Assembly (NCBI RefSeq): GCF_040530035.1
Contig: NZ_JBEWCD010000002.1
Location: forward strand, 1,922,001 to 1,986,000
Origin: Roseibium sp. HPY-6
GTDB taxonomy: Bacteria > Pseudomonadota > Alphaproteobacteria > Rhizobiales > Stappiaceae
Length of the DNA stretch: 64,000 nt
Reading direction: 5' to 3'
The stretch's first letter is position 1. Each line of letters starts with the position of its first letter. Position numbers and translations under genes: made by a program. Under the pieces are notes generated by a model. It did not search any database. It worked only from the letters and a program-made list of their open reading frames with translations, and was not told where the DNA came from. This document shows, one piece after another, positions 53,500 to 62,597 of the stretch.

Positions 53500-55032
53500 A
53501 TGGAAAATCGTGGGTCAGTCTCTCCTTTGCGGTCCCGCCGCGCCAAATTGCTGGCAGGAGTTGTCGCACTTGGCGCTGCCGGTGCTTTAACCGTACAGAC
53601 ACTCGTGCCGAGCCAAATGGCGCAGGCCGAACCCGTTCGGGTCGATGCTGCGGCACCCGCAGACTTTTCTGATGTTGTCCGCACTGTGAGCCCTGCGGTT
53701 GTGAGCGTTCGCGTGAAGCAGGCCGCCGAGCCGCGCATGATGAATTTCAACGGTGGCAACGGTTTCGAAGAATTCTTCAAGGGCATGCCGGACGGCCATC
53801 CGTTCGAACGCTTTTTCCGTGACTTCGGCGGCCGTGGTGGTGAAGAAGGCCGCAACGAACGCCGTTCGCCGCGCCAGTATGGCATGTCTCAGGGTTCCGG
53901 CTTCTTTATCTCTAAAGATGGTTTTGTCGTTACAAATCACCACGTCATCGACCGTGGCACAGAGTTCACCGTGATCGACAAGAACGGTGACGAATACAAC
54001 GCGACCCTCATCGGCTCCGACAAGCGCACGGATCTTGCGCTTCTGAAAGTCGAAAGCGGTGAAGATTTCACTTATGTGGACTTCGCCGACGATGCACCGA
54101 ACGTCGGTGAATGGACGGTTGCGATCGGAAATCCGTTCGGCCTTGGCGGTTCGGTGACCGCCGGTATCGTGTCCGCCCGCGGCCGCGACATCGGCGCGGG
54201 TCCGTACGACGATTTCATCCAGATCGACGCGCCTGTAAACCGGGGCAACTCGGGTGGACCCGCCTTCAACATGAACGGTGAGGTAATTGGTGTGAATGCG
54301 GCGATATTCTCGCCGTCCGGTGGCAATGTCGGCATTGCTTTCGCAATCCCGGCTTCGACCGCGCAAGATGTCATTATGGAGCTGAAAAACGACGGCAAAG
54401 TCGTTCGTGGCTGGCTCGGCGTTCAGATCCAGAACGTGACCGATGACATCGCGGAAAGCCTTGGCCTTGATGAGGCCCGCGGCGCAATCGTCGCGGAAGC
54501 GCAGGAAAACAGCCCGGCTGAGAAGGCTGGCCTGCGCTCGGGCGACACCATTCTGGCCGTCGACGGCACCAATGTGGAAGGTCCGCGCGACCTGTCCAAG
54601 ATTGTCGCCGCGTATGAGCCGGACACCAAGGTCGACGTCACGATCTGGCGCGACGGCAAGGAGCAGGACATCTCCGTGACGCTCGGACGCCTGCAGGAAC
54701 AACAGCAGGTTTCGGAAGCTGTGGAGCCGCCGGTCGATGACACAAAGACCACCCTTGATGATCTCGGACTGGTTGTCACAACCAAGGCTGAAGCCGGCCT
54801 TGAAGGAGATGGCGTTGTCATTGCGGAAATCGATCCTGACGGACCTGCAGCTGAAAAGCGGCTCGCGACAGGTGATGTCATCCTCGAGGTCGCCGGCATG
54901 AAGGTCGAGACTGCAGACGATGTCCTCAAAGCGCTCGAAAAGGCGGAAAACGATGGCCGCAAGGCAGTTCTCTTCCGGATCGAGACCGACAACACAACCC
55001 GGTTCGTGGCACTGCCCATGAACCTGGCCTGA
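53500..55032 (+). CDS. degP: DegP/HtrA-type periplasmic serine protease
   Basis: About 510 residues from ATG 53500, with AGAGGAAG upstream; an in-frame ATG at 53452 is less likely. A signal peptide is followed by a trypsin-like domain whose triad is H148 (TNHHVIDRG), D178 (RTDLALL) and S251 (GNSGGPAF), then two PDZ domains (RGWLGVQIQNV... and DDLGLVVTTK...). It degrades and refolds damaged envelope proteins. The two-component genes follow after 189 bases; together with glnE this is a conserved alphaproteobacterial neighbourhood. Confidence 0.93.
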   Translation: MENRGSVSPLRSRRAKLLAGVVALGAAGALTVQTLVPSQMAQAEPVRVDAAAPADFSDVVRTVSPAVVSVRVKQAAEPRMMNFNGGNGFEEFFKGMPDGHPFERFFRDFGGRGGEEGRNERRSPRQYGMSQGSGFFISKDGFVVTNHHVIDRGTEFTVIDKNGDEYNATLIGSDKRTDLALLKVESGEDFTYVDFADDAPNVGEWTVAIGNPFGLGGSVTAGIVSARGRDIGAGPYDDFIQIDAPVNRGNSGGPAFNMNGEVIGVNAAIFSPSGGNVGIAFAIPASTAQDVIMELKNDGKVVRGWLGVQIQNVTDDIAESLGLDEARGAIVAEAQENSPAEKAGLRSGDTILAVDGTNVEGPRDLSKIVAAYEPDTKVDVTIWRDGKEQDISVTLGRLQEQQQVSEAVEPPVDDTKTTLDDLGLVVTTKAEAGLEGDGVVIAEIDPDGPAAEKRLATGDVILEVAGMKVETADDVLKALEKAENDGRKAVLFRIETDNTTRFVALPMNLA

Positions 55033-55065
55033 TCAGGAACCGGTTCGATTTGAACCGGAACCTGA
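55033..55065 (+). terminator. Hairpin after degP (partial terminator?)
   Basis: TCAGGAACCGGTTC (55033-55046) pairs with GAACCGGAACCTGA (55052-55065) with two mismatches around GATTT, starting directly after the degP stop codon. No T tract follows, so it may stabilise mRNA or only attenuate read-through into the regulator genes. Two more GC hairpins follow before 55200. Confidence 0.5.
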
Positions 55066-55221
55066 CTGGCGGGACCGGCTTGCCCTCTGCCCCCAACCCC
55101 CGACGGGCCGGTCTTCGCCATGGGTTTCGCCCGTAAACCCAGCCAGATTGGCGGCGGCGCCTCACATCCATCGCCGCCGCCAGCCATTCCATTTCGGGGC
55201 TACTCAATGTAAAAGGATGGA

Positions 55222-55908
55222 ATGTTGCGGATTCTTGTTATCGAAGACGATCCTGAAGCGGCGAGCTACCTCGTCAAGGGATTGAGTGAACTCGGTCACA
55301 CGGCAGACCACGCTGCAGACGGTCAAACCGGTCTGGAGATGTCTTTGAACAGCACCTATGACATATTAATTGTCGACCGGATGCTGCCGAAAATGGACGG
55401 TCTTTCGATCATTCAGGAACTGCGGAGCGAAAAAAATCACACGCCCGTTTTGATCCTGTCCGCGCTTGGTCAGGTTGATGACCGCGTCAAGGGCCTCAAG
55501 GCCGGCGGTGACGACTATCTTCCAAAACCCTACGCCTTTACGGAGCTGCAGGCGCGCGTCGAGGCCTTGGCCCGGAGGCCGAAGTCGGCAAGCCAGGTTG
55601 AAACGACCTATACCGTCGGCGATCTGACACTCGACCGGATGGCGCATTCCTGTCGCCGCGGCGAAACCGAGATTCCCCTGCAGCCACGTGAATTCCGACT
55701 GCTGGAATACCTCATGCAGCATGCTGGTCAGGTGGTCACGCGTACGATGCTGCTGGAAAACGTCTGGGAATACCATTTCGATCCTCAGACCAACGTGATC
55801 GATGTCCACATTTCGCGACTGAGGGGCAAGATCGACAAGGGGTTTGAAACACCTCTCCTGCATACCATCCGGGGTGCCGGGTACACGATCCGTGACGCGG
55901 CTCACTAG
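55222..55908 (+). CDS. OmpR-family response regulator
   Basis: A 228-residue regulator. The receiver domain has D52 (LIVDRMLP) and the KPY lysine; the C-terminal winged helix has LQPREFRLLEYLMQHAGQVVTR, NVIDVHISRLRGKID and HTIRGAGYTIR. It lies between degP and a sensor kinase, whose GTG start overlaps its end by 17 bases, so the pair is translationally coupled. An envelope-stress role is likely from the position next to degP. Confidence 0.9.
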   Translation: MLRILVIEDDPEAASYLVKGLSELGHTADHAADGQTGLEMSLNSTYDILIVDRMLPKMDGLSIIQELRSEKNHTPVLILSALGQVDDRVKGLKAGGDDYLPKPYAFTELQARVEALARRPKSASQVETTYTVGDLTLDRMAHSCRRGETEIPLQPREFRLLEYLMQHAGQVVTRTMLLENVWEYHFDPQTNVIDVHISRLRGKIDKGFETPLLHTIRGAGYTIRDAAH

Positions 55909-57349
55909 ATTTGTCCGTACAACAGCCTTCAAGCTGTCACTGCTTTACATAGCTGTTTTCACAGTTATGTCCGGCGTGCTCGTGGTCTATGTATCCGAGA
56001 GTACCGACAATCTGATGTCTGAACAGGTGGTTCAGGCGGTGGATGCCGAACTCAAAGGCCTTTCGGACGTTTATGTACGCGGCGGCATTCGCGACCTTGT
56101 CGAAGCGATTGACGATCGCACGCGCCATCCCGACGCCAGCCTCTATTTGCTGGTCGACTTTTCCGGCAATGCGCTGGTTGGAAACATCGCGCGGCTGCCG
56201 ACGGTCGTGTTGGAGGAAGCCGATGGCGGACTGAGACGTGTCCGCTACACGCTTTTGGGACAGGGAACGGAGGATGTCGAGCGCCAGGCGATGGTGCGTA
56301 CCTTCGAGCTGCGCGGCGGTTTCCGCCTGCTTGTGGGCCGTGACCTCGGCGACCAGCTCCGATTTTCCAATCTGCTCGCGAACGCGTTGCGTCTGTGGCT
56401 TGTTGTTGTCGTGGTCATGGCTGCGATCACGTGGCTTTTTGTCAGCCGGCGGGTCATGAAACGCATCGACGATATTTCAGCATCGAGCCGGATGATCATG
56501 AACGGCGACCTCTCCGAGCGTCTGTCTCTTGCTGGCACCAACGACGAATTTGACCGTTTGGCGGTCAACCTGAACGATATGCTGGATCGCATCGAGCTTC
56601 TCATGCAGTCGATGAAAGACGTCACAGACAACATTGCGCATGACCTGAAAACACCACTGACAAGGCTGCAAACACGCATTGAGACAGCCCTGCGGGATGC
56701 GCGCGGTGAGGAGGGCTATCGCGGCGCACTTGAAAGCACGCTCAGCGAAACGGACCACCTCCTCAGGATCTTCAATGCGCTCTTGAGGATCGCGCGCGTG
56801 GAATCGATGGCCCCCGGTTCCGTGATGGAACCGGCGGATATGAACCGTCTGGTTGCCGAAATCGCCGAACTCTACGAACCCTTGATCGAAGATGAGGGGG
56901 GCCGGATCGAGACATCTGTCCCGGCGGACCTGAAAGCGGTCTGCAATAGGGATCTGATCAGCCAGGTGCTCGTCAATCTTGTCGAAAATGCCCTGAAATA
57001 CGGACGCCCGGAAGCGAGTGAACTCCACTTGCGTTTGTCTGCGGCAGAAGAAAACGACCGTGTGCTGTTGACTGTTTCCGACAATGGGCCCGGGATCCCG
57101 GAAAAAGACCAGGAGCGCGTCGTGGACCGCTTCGTAAGGCTGGAAGAAAGCAGATCCGAACCTGGGACCGGATTGGGATTGAGCCTTGTCAAGGCCGTTG
57201 CCCGCTTGCATGGCGGAGACTTGCGCTTCAAAAATGAAGATCCGGGACTTTCGGTCCAGATTGATTTGGCACCGGTCTCACCGGATAGCAGCAGGAGCGG
57301 GCATGGAGAAGACTATCCCGGGAAAACAGGAGAGCCGGGCGGAGGCTGA
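55892..57349 (+). CDS. Sensor histidine kinase (HAMP type)
   Basis: About 485 residues from GTG 55892, inside the end of the regulator gene. A membrane helix near residues 12-30 and a second near 170-190 flank a periplasmic sensor. A HAMP domain (VMKRIDDISASSRMIMNGDLSERL) precedes the phospho-accepting H250 (NIAHDLKTPLTRLQ), followed by ATPase boxes NLVENALKYG, DNGPGIP and GTGLGLSLVKAVARLHGG. Its last 47 bases overlap glnE. The pair with the regulator at 55222 and degP suggests envelope stress. Confidence 0.9.
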   Translation: MTRLTRFVRTTAFKLSLLYIAVFTVMSGVLVVYVSESTDNLMSEQVVQAVDAELKGLSDVYVRGGIRDLVEAIDDRTRHPDASLYLLVDFSGNALVGNIARLPTVVLEEADGGLRRVRYTLLGQGTEDVERQAMVRTFELRGGFRLLVGRDLGDQLRFSNLLANALRLWLVVVVVMAAITWLFVSRRVMKRIDDISASSRMIMNGDLSERLSLAGTNDEFDRLAVNLNDMLDRIELLMQSMKDVTDNIAHDLKTPLTRLQTRIETALRDARGEEGYRGALESTLSETDHLLRIFNALLRIARVESMAPGSVMEPADMNRLVAEIAELYEPLIEDEGGRIETSVPADLKAVCNRDLISQVLVNLVENALKYGRPEASELHLRLSAAEENDRVLLTVSDNGPGIPEKDQERVVDRFVRLEESRSEPGTGLGLSLVKAVARLHGGDLRFKNEDPGLSVQIDLAPVSPDSSRSGHGEDYPGKTGEPGGG

Positions 57350-60296
57350 AAGCGGAAGAAAGTGCCTCGCAGACCGCGTTCGGATAATCCCGCAAACGCC
57401 AGACCCGGAAAGGGCTGCACTGTTTCAAAAGGATCTGCTGGAGGATGAAGAGGCAGGGCGCGCGCTTGACGAGCTTTTTACCTCCGCTCCGCACACCAGA
57501 CGGTTCGTCGAAGGTGTTCTCGGTAACTCGCCCTATTTGCGGGATCTGATCCTCGCAGATCCTCCAAGGCTGCTCCACATCCTGAACGAGGCGCCGGAAA
57601 CCCGCATAGATCGGCTCCTGTCTTCGGCGAGAGTAGCACGTGCGGATGATGAAGACGGCATCATGCGGGCCTTGAGACTTCAAAAGCAGGATCTCGCCCT
57701 GACGCTTGGCCTTGCCGATATCGGCGGAGCGATAGAACTTAATCAGGTGACACATGCGCTCGCGGGCTTTGCTGACGCTGCGCTGACCGCCGCGATCCGC
57801 TTTTGCCTGAGTGATCTTGCAAGGCGAAACAGGTTTGAGCCGAAGGATCCCGAGAAACCCGACATAGACAGCGGTCTGATTGTCCTGGCCATGGGAAAGC
57901 ACGGGGCGAATGAACTCAATTATTCCTCCGACATCGATCTCATCGTGCTTTACGATCCGGACAAGGCACCCATGGCAGGGAGCGCGGAAGCCCCGGTGGA
58001 ATTTGTGCGCTTGACGCGGCGTCTGGTCAAAATCCTTCAGGACCGCACGGCGGACGGATATGTTTTCAGAACCGATCTTCGCCTGCGCCCCGATCCGGGA
58101 GCAACGCCGTTGGCGATGTCGGTGCCGGCTGCCCTGGTCTACTATGAATCGCTCGGCCAGAACTGGGAGCGCGCGGCCTTGATCAAGGCACGGGCATGTG
58201 CGGGCGACATACCCGCCGGCGAGGCGTTCCTGCACGAAATCGTTCCGTTCATTTGGCGCAAATACCTGGATTTCGCGGCAATCGCAGATGTGCAGTCGAT
58301 CAAGCGGCAGATCCATATGCATAAGGGACACGGCGCGCTCGCGGTTGCCGGACACAACGTCAAACTCGGACGTGGCGGCATCCGGGAGGTTGAGTTTTTC
58401 GTTCAAACGCAGCAGCTGATCGCGGGCGGGCGGAACCCAGCATTGCGGGGAAGGCGAACGCTCGACATGCTGAACGCACTGAGCAACGCCGACTGGATCC
58501 GGCTGAAAACGCGCGACGAGATGCGCGATGCCTACGTTTTTCTCCGGAATGTCGAGCATCGCATTCAGATGCTGAACGATGAGCAGACACAGCTTCTGCC
58601 GAAGGATAATGAGGGTCTGATGCGGGTCGCCGCGCTGATGGGCTTCGACACGCTGGAAGCTTTTGAGCAGGAATTCCTGGCGCATATGCAAAAGGTTCAA
58701 AAGCACTATTCGGAACTGTTTGAAGATGAGCCGGGACTATCGTCCGAACTTGGAAATCTTGTCTTCACCGGAGATGATCACGATCCTGGGACCCTGGAAA
58801 CACTGGCAAGACTCGGCTTCAAGAACCCCGGGGAAGCGGCGGGTATCGTGAAATCCTGGCACTTCGGCCGTTACCCTTGCACGCGGTCGACTAAGTCGCG
58901 CGAACGGCTCACGGAAATGCACCCCACGCTGATCGGAGCGCTGGCGGCAACCGACAATGCCGATGCCGCCCTGGTTGCATTCGACAGTTTCCTGTCGAAA
59001 CTGCCGGCGGGCGTGCAGCTCTTTTCCCTTTTGCGGTCCAATCCGCAATTGCTGACTTTGCTGGCCACCACGATGGGCGCCGCGCCGCGCATGGCCGAAA
59101 CCGTGTCCAAACGCGTTCATGTTCTGGATGCCGTTCTGGATCCGGCCTTTTTCGGTGCAATGCCGAGTGTGGAAGAGTTTCGCGTCGGTCTGGACCGTAC
59201 ACTGGCACAGGCGCGTTTTTATGAAGAAGCGCTCGACCGGGCGCGTATTTTTGCGCAGGAACAGCAGTTTCTGATCGGTCTGCGGCTGATATCGGACACG
59301 CTGTCGGCTGACCGGGTCGGGTTCGCATTTGCCAGGCTTGCCGAAGTGGTTGTGGGCCGTCTTTTGACCCAGGTGATCAAACACGTGGGTGAAACACACG
59401 GCGTGGTACCGGACGGTAATGTTGCTGTCCTTGCCATGGGTAAGCTGGGCGGGCGGGAAATGACGGCTTCGTCCGATCTTGACCTGATACTGCTCTATGA
59501 AGCGCCGGAAGACGCCAGACAGTCAGACGGCAAGAGACCGCTTGCGATCTCGCAGTATTATATTCGTCTGACGCAGCGCCTGGTAACGGCATTGTCGGCG
59601 CCGACGGCGGAAGGATTGCTTTATGAAGTGGATTTCCGCCTGCGCCCGTCCGGCAATGCCGGGCCGCTCGCAACCAACCTTGACGGATTCATCTCTTACC
59701 AGAAAAACGAAGCCTGGACCTGGGAGCATATGGCCCTCACGCGCGGGCGGGTCATTGCGTCGACGACGCCGGAGTTTGCGCAAAAGATTTCCAACAACAT
59801 AGCGGAAACGCTCATTCAGCCGCGCGACAGTGCCAAGCTTGCCAACGATGTGCGTTCCATGCGGGCGCGGATCGAGAAGGAAAAGGGCACGAAGGACATC
59901 TGGGACATGAAGCAGGTTGCCGGGGGGCTTGTCGATATCGAGTTCATCGCCCAGTACCTGCAACTCATAAATGCCCACGACCTTCCCAACGTCCTTGCCC
60001 AGGGAACCGAAGAGGCTTTGGAGCGTTTGCGCGACAATGACTGCATCGACCCCGGCGACGCAGGCGTGCTGCTGGAGGCGCTGCGGATGTATCAACGCCT
60101 GACGCAGGTTTTGCGGCTGACATTGTCGGGCAACTTTTCACCCGCCGAAGCTCCCGGAGGTGTTCTTGATCTTCTCGTCCAGGCGTCCGGAAGCCCCACG
60201 TTTACGCGCCTCGAGATGGAACTTGCCGATCTACAGGCAAGCGTGCGGCAGGTTTTTGTGAAGATGATCGGCGACGTTGAGGTGGTCGAAAGCTGA
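57303..60296 (+). CDS. glnE: Glutamine synthetase adenylyltransferase/deadenylase GlnE
   Basis: A 997-residue protein from ATG 57303, with AGGAG upstream, overlapping the kinase gene. It has two nucleotidyltransferase domains: N-terminal (AMGKHGANELNYSSDIDLIVLY) for removing AMP and C-terminal (AMGKLGGREMTASSDLDLILLY) for adding it, each followed by a helical domain (RTDLRLRPDP, VDFRLRPSG). It tunes glutamine synthetase to nitrogen supply. The 3' end (60111-60295) is the source of a partial copy at 62628. Confidence 0.97.
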   Translation: MEKTIPGKQESRAEAESGRKCLADRVRIIPQTPDPERAALFQKDLLEDEEAGRALDELFTSAPHTRRFVEGVLGNSPYLRDLILADPPRLLHILNEAPETRIDRLLSSARVARADDEDGIMRALRLQKQDLALTLGLADIGGAIELNQVTHALAGFADAALTAAIRFCLSDLARRNRFEPKDPEKPDIDSGLIVLAMGKHGANELNYSSDIDLIVLYDPDKAPMAGSAEAPVEFVRLTRRLVKILQDRTADGYVFRTDLRLRPDPGATPLAMSVPAALVYYESLGQNWERAALIKARACAGDIPAGEAFLHEIVPFIWRKYLDFAAIADVQSIKRQIHMHKGHGALAVAGHNVKLGRGGIREVEFFVQTQQLIAGGRNPALRGRRTLDMLNALSNADWIRLKTRDEMRDAYVFLRNVEHRIQMLNDEQTQLLPKDNEGLMRVAALMGFDTLEAFEQEFLAHMQKVQKHYSELFEDEPGLSSELGNLVFTGDDHDPGTLETLARLGFKNPGEAAGIVKSWHFGRYPCTRSTKSRERLTEMHPTLIGALAATDNADAALVAFDSFLSKLPAGVQLFSLLRSNPQLLTLLATTMGAAPRMAETVSKRVHVLDAVLDPAFFGAMPSVEEFRVGLDRTLAQARFYEEALDRARIFAQEQQFLIGLRLISDTLSADRVGFAFARLAEVVVGRLLTQVIKHVGETHGVVPDGNVAVLAMGKLGGREMTASSDLDLILLYEAPEDARQSDGKRPLAISQYYIRLTQRLVTALSAPTAEGLLYEVDFRLRPSGNAGPLATNLDGFISYQKNEAWTWEHMALTRGRVIASTTPEFAQKISNNIAETLIQPRDSAKLANDVRSMRARIEKEKGTKDIWDMKQVAGGLVDIEFIAQYLQLINAHDLPNVLAQGTEEALERLRDNDCIDPGDAGVLLEALRMYQRLTQVLRLTLSGNFSPAEAPGGVLDLLVQASGSPTFTRLEMELADLQASVRQVFVKMIGDVEVVES

Positions 60297-60309
60297 AGTC
60301 GATTGACGG

Positions 60310-60810
60310 ATGAAGACAAACACCAGATCGCTTTTGGGTTGGTTGCTCTCCAGTCTGCATGACAAGGGTTTCGATTGCGTCGTGTTCGGTGGATGGGCGG
60401 AAGAGCTTCTTGGACTGCAAGAGGCGTGGTGCCATAGTGATATCGACCTGCTCCTCATGGCAGAGAGCTTTGATAGTCTCGACACGGTGACTGCCGAAGC
60501 CACGACTGCCTTTCGGGAAATTCCGGGCAAGAGGTTCAGTCACAAGAGAGCCTTCCTCTGCCGGGATGTCATGTGTGAGATAATTCTCGTGAAAGAAACG
60601 AGTGTCGGTCCGGTGACAGACTTTTGGGGTTATACGCGATTTTATTGGCACACTCCGTTGGCTGTCGAAACAGCAATTGAATTGCACGGCACATCAGTCC
60701 AGGTCACTTCCGCGCAAAATCTTGCAAAATATCGAAGCGAACGAAGCACATTGCGACCGGATAGGTGGCGCGACCCGGCGTCACTGGAGCCCCGCAAAGC
60801 GTGCGAATAA
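60310..60810 (+). CDS. Nucleotidyltransferase-fold protein, ANT-like
   Basis: A 166-residue protein with an N-terminal nucleotidyltransferase core: FGGWAEELLGLQEAWCHSDIDLLL (GGxx...DxD with the two metal-binding aspartates), then a small C-terminal region. It resembles small aminoglycoside nucleotidyltransferases (ANT(2'')-like) and other lone nucleotidyltransferases; antibiotic resistance is not proven. The gene lies between glnE and the first HopA1-like gene, exactly in a segment missing from the second copy of this duplicated region, so it was probably inserted here (or lost there). Its ribosome-binding site is weak. Confidence 0.6.
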   Translation: MKTNTRSLLGWLLSSLHDKGFDCVVFGGWAEELLGLQEAWCHSDIDLLLMAESFDSLDTVTAEATTAFREIPGKRFSHKRAFLCRDVMCEIILVKETSVGPVTDFWGYTRFYWHTPLAVETAIELHGTSVQVTSAQNLAKYRSERSTLRPDRWRDPASLEPRKACE

Positions 60811-60874
60811 GATTGCAGCTATTCGCTGGCCCAGAATCGACCTTGATCATTTGGAACGCGCTCCAGCGTTCAAC

Positions 60875-60970
60875 GCCCGAAATTGGGTGTGATCCGCAGC
60901 ACTCCGAAACACTCCGGTATTCCCCCATTTTTCTAGCAACGATAACGCTAGAGGGAAATACAATGGCACT
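60875..60970 (+). repeat. Upstream repeat copy 1 of the HopA1-like genes
   Basis: From GCCCGAAATTGGG to the start codon, this block matches 62864-62959; by eye there are about seven differences in the 88 bases before ATG. It is more alike than the coding N-termini that follow. Confidence 0.85.
60933..60951 (+). promoter_or_regulatory. Hairpin overlapping the HopA1-like 1 ribosome-binding site
   Basis: CTAGC (60933-60937) pairs with GCTAG (60947-60951) around AACGATAAC. The stem ends inside GAGGGA, the Shine-Dalgarno sequence six bases before ATG 60963, so folding could limit translation. Confidence 0.5.
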
Positions 60971-61970
60971 CCATCGTGATTTGCAAACCGTGGTTGATTG
61001 GGCCTGGCTGAGACGGGCGGATCTGATGCGCGATGCTCTCGCCACCGGTCAGCCGAAAGGGCTAACGCACCTTGATCGGGAAAACCGCGCGGTCAATGAA
61101 ATTTATGGCTACATCTGCGGCGCGACCGCCCGCAATCCGCCTGACGAGAGGACAATGCTGAAATTCGCAGAAACGCTGAGGAGAAAGCTGCGAAACCAGA
61201 CCACCGGTGCTGAATACCGTTGTCAGACCAACGTGATGAAACGTATGAGGAGCCTGGACAACTTTCCGGAGTGGAGGGGCTGGGTCGGTGCATTCATCCA
61301 CTTCATTACCCCGTACAACGTCATGTGCAGGGAACGTGTCTATCTCAATCTGAAGGAAGAGACGCGCGCCAATGCATTCGCTGCGATCCTGAAGAAGATC
61401 TGGCATCTGCCCGGTTTGTACAGCGCGAAGGTCGCCGCGCCTGGTTCGAGAAAGACCGACACGGTCGTGATTTACTGTGACACCCGGGAAACACGGGAAG
61501 AGGTCGTCAAGATCGTCAAAAAGTATCAGAAAAGACACGCGAGATACTTCGATTCAGAATTGCCGAAATTGGTAGCGTCTGATGGAAAGGGCATCGGACA
61601 TGGTGCCGAACCGCCGGATATGCATCCGGAGCGCCGGGACAGCCAGTCATTCGCAAGGGGGCATACTGACGGACAGAGTTTCGGATATTATCGCGCAACC
61701 CTCATCTTCATCGCGCTTGAGCGCACGGAGTTTCCGGAGAGTATGAACCAGGACTTCAGAAGAGCAGGTATCAATCTGAGCAAAATTCAGAACACCAACC
61801 CGAGACACGGAATGCGGGTGGACGTCGACGGCGAGCAGAGAAAACAGGTAAATGCCGTCAGAAACATGGCGCAGAAGATGGATTTCGAACGGCGTGTCGA
61901 AGAGGTTTTCCGGCTCGCCGGACTGAGCGCAGAGCACCCGGAAACACAGGGAGCCGTGATCGTGAGCTAG
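60963..61970 (+). CDS. HopA1-family effector-like protein 1
   Basis: A 335-residue protein from ATG 60963, with GAGGGA upstream. It has the C-terminal layout of the HopA1 family: RERVYLNLKEETRANAF, a KVAAPGS segment, DTVVIYC, a GIGHGAEPP turn and SFGYYRATLIFIAL. HopA1 was found as a Pseudomonas syringae type III effector, and relatives occur in lanthipeptide pathways (LxmX-type lyases), so either an effector or a modifying enzyme is possible. No type III genes or signal peptide are visible. Its stop codon lies in the CTAG target site of the adjacent MITE. Confidence 0.7.
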   Translation: MALHRDLQTVVDWAWLRRADLMRDALATGQPKGLTHLDRENRAVNEIYGYICGATARNPPDERTMLKFAETLRRKLRNQTTGAEYRCQTNVMKRMRSLDNFPEWRGWVGAFIHFITPYNVMCRERVYLNLKEETRANAFAAILKKIWHLPGLYSAKVAAPGSRKTDTVVIYCDTRETREEVVKIVKKYQKRHARYFDSELPKLVASDGKGIGHGAEPPDMHPERRDSQSFARGHTDGQSFGYYRATLIFIALERTEFPESMNQDFRRAGINLSKIQNTNPRHGMRVDVDGEQRKQVNAVRNMAQKMDFERRVEEVFRLAGLSAEHPETQGAVIVS

Positions 61971-62232
61971 GGTACAGACCCATAAATGAAGTTGATTTGG
62001 TTTGAATCGTTTTGGCCAGATGAAAGGAGCGAAAGCGCAGGAAATGTGGTTCGTTTTCTAGCCATTCGCGACGTGGCAGGTGGCCAAAACAGCCAAATCC
62101 GAAGGACGGCAAAAGGGCGTCACTTCGCCGCGTCAACGTGCTTGACCGGGCACAAAGCCCGCTCTTCGCACGTTTCCTCACGAGAATTCGCCATTTCTGC
62201 CGCCAAATCAGATTCATTTTTGGGTCCGTACC
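61971..62232. mobile_element. MITE with CTAG target-site duplication
   Basis: A 262-bp element with about 30-bp imperfect terminal inverted repeats (left GGTACAGACCC..., right ...GGGTCCGTACC), flanked on both sides by CTAG (61967-61970 and 62233-62236). Length, ends and a 4-bp CTAG duplication fit a miniature element mobilised by an IS5-group transposase. It has no convincing transposase gene; the frames inside are not coding. It separates HopA1-like 1 from the decayed kinase fragment. Confidence 0.8.
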
Positions 62233-62236
62233 CTAG

Positions 62237-62597
62237 GCTCCAGGCTCTCCTCCGCTGCCTGCAAATTGAAGTGAGCAAGAATGCAAAAGGGTGCCACCGC
62301 TCGGTTGGTATCGCGCTCCGCCAGCGGAAGCGTGAAGCTGACGGTGGTGCCCTTTTTGACACTTGAATGAACTTTGAGGCTGCCATTGTGGAGTTCGACA
62401 AGTGAATGGGCGATGGCCAGACACAGTCCGGAGACTTGTTGCGTCTTCGTAATCTGGTTTTCCACCTGGACAAACGGCTGAGCGAGGCGCTCGGTATCAA
62501 GCGCGGGAATTCCGATGCCGGCATCTGAAACCTCCGTCGTGGGCGAGATGTTCTTTTTCGTCGCTAAGCCCGTCACGATGCGACTGGCGTCTTCCAC
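62237..62597 (-). pseudogene. Fragment of a sensor histidine kinase ATPase domain
   Basis: Read from 62597 on the minus strand, the frame contains a kinase ATPase piece: SDAGIGIPALDTERLAQPF (G1 box, about 62528 down), VENQITKTQQ and GLCLAIAHSLVELHNGSLKV, ending VSFTLP near 62318. The G2 glycine is changed (GLCLA for GLGLA), the N-terminal half of the domain and the phospho-accepting histidine are missing, and the end runs into the MITE. The sequence belongs to the PleC-like PAS kinases rather than to the nearby kinase at 55892, so it is a remnant of a different gene. Confidence 0.65.

Noticed and set aside
57228..58706. 492-residue open frame antisense to glnE
   Set aside because: It is a mirror of the strongly conserved GlnE frame and shows no recognisable domain.
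61986..62217. Short open frames inside the MITE
   Set aside because: They lie within a 262-bp element without transposase motifs and on both strands equally; they look like chance frames.
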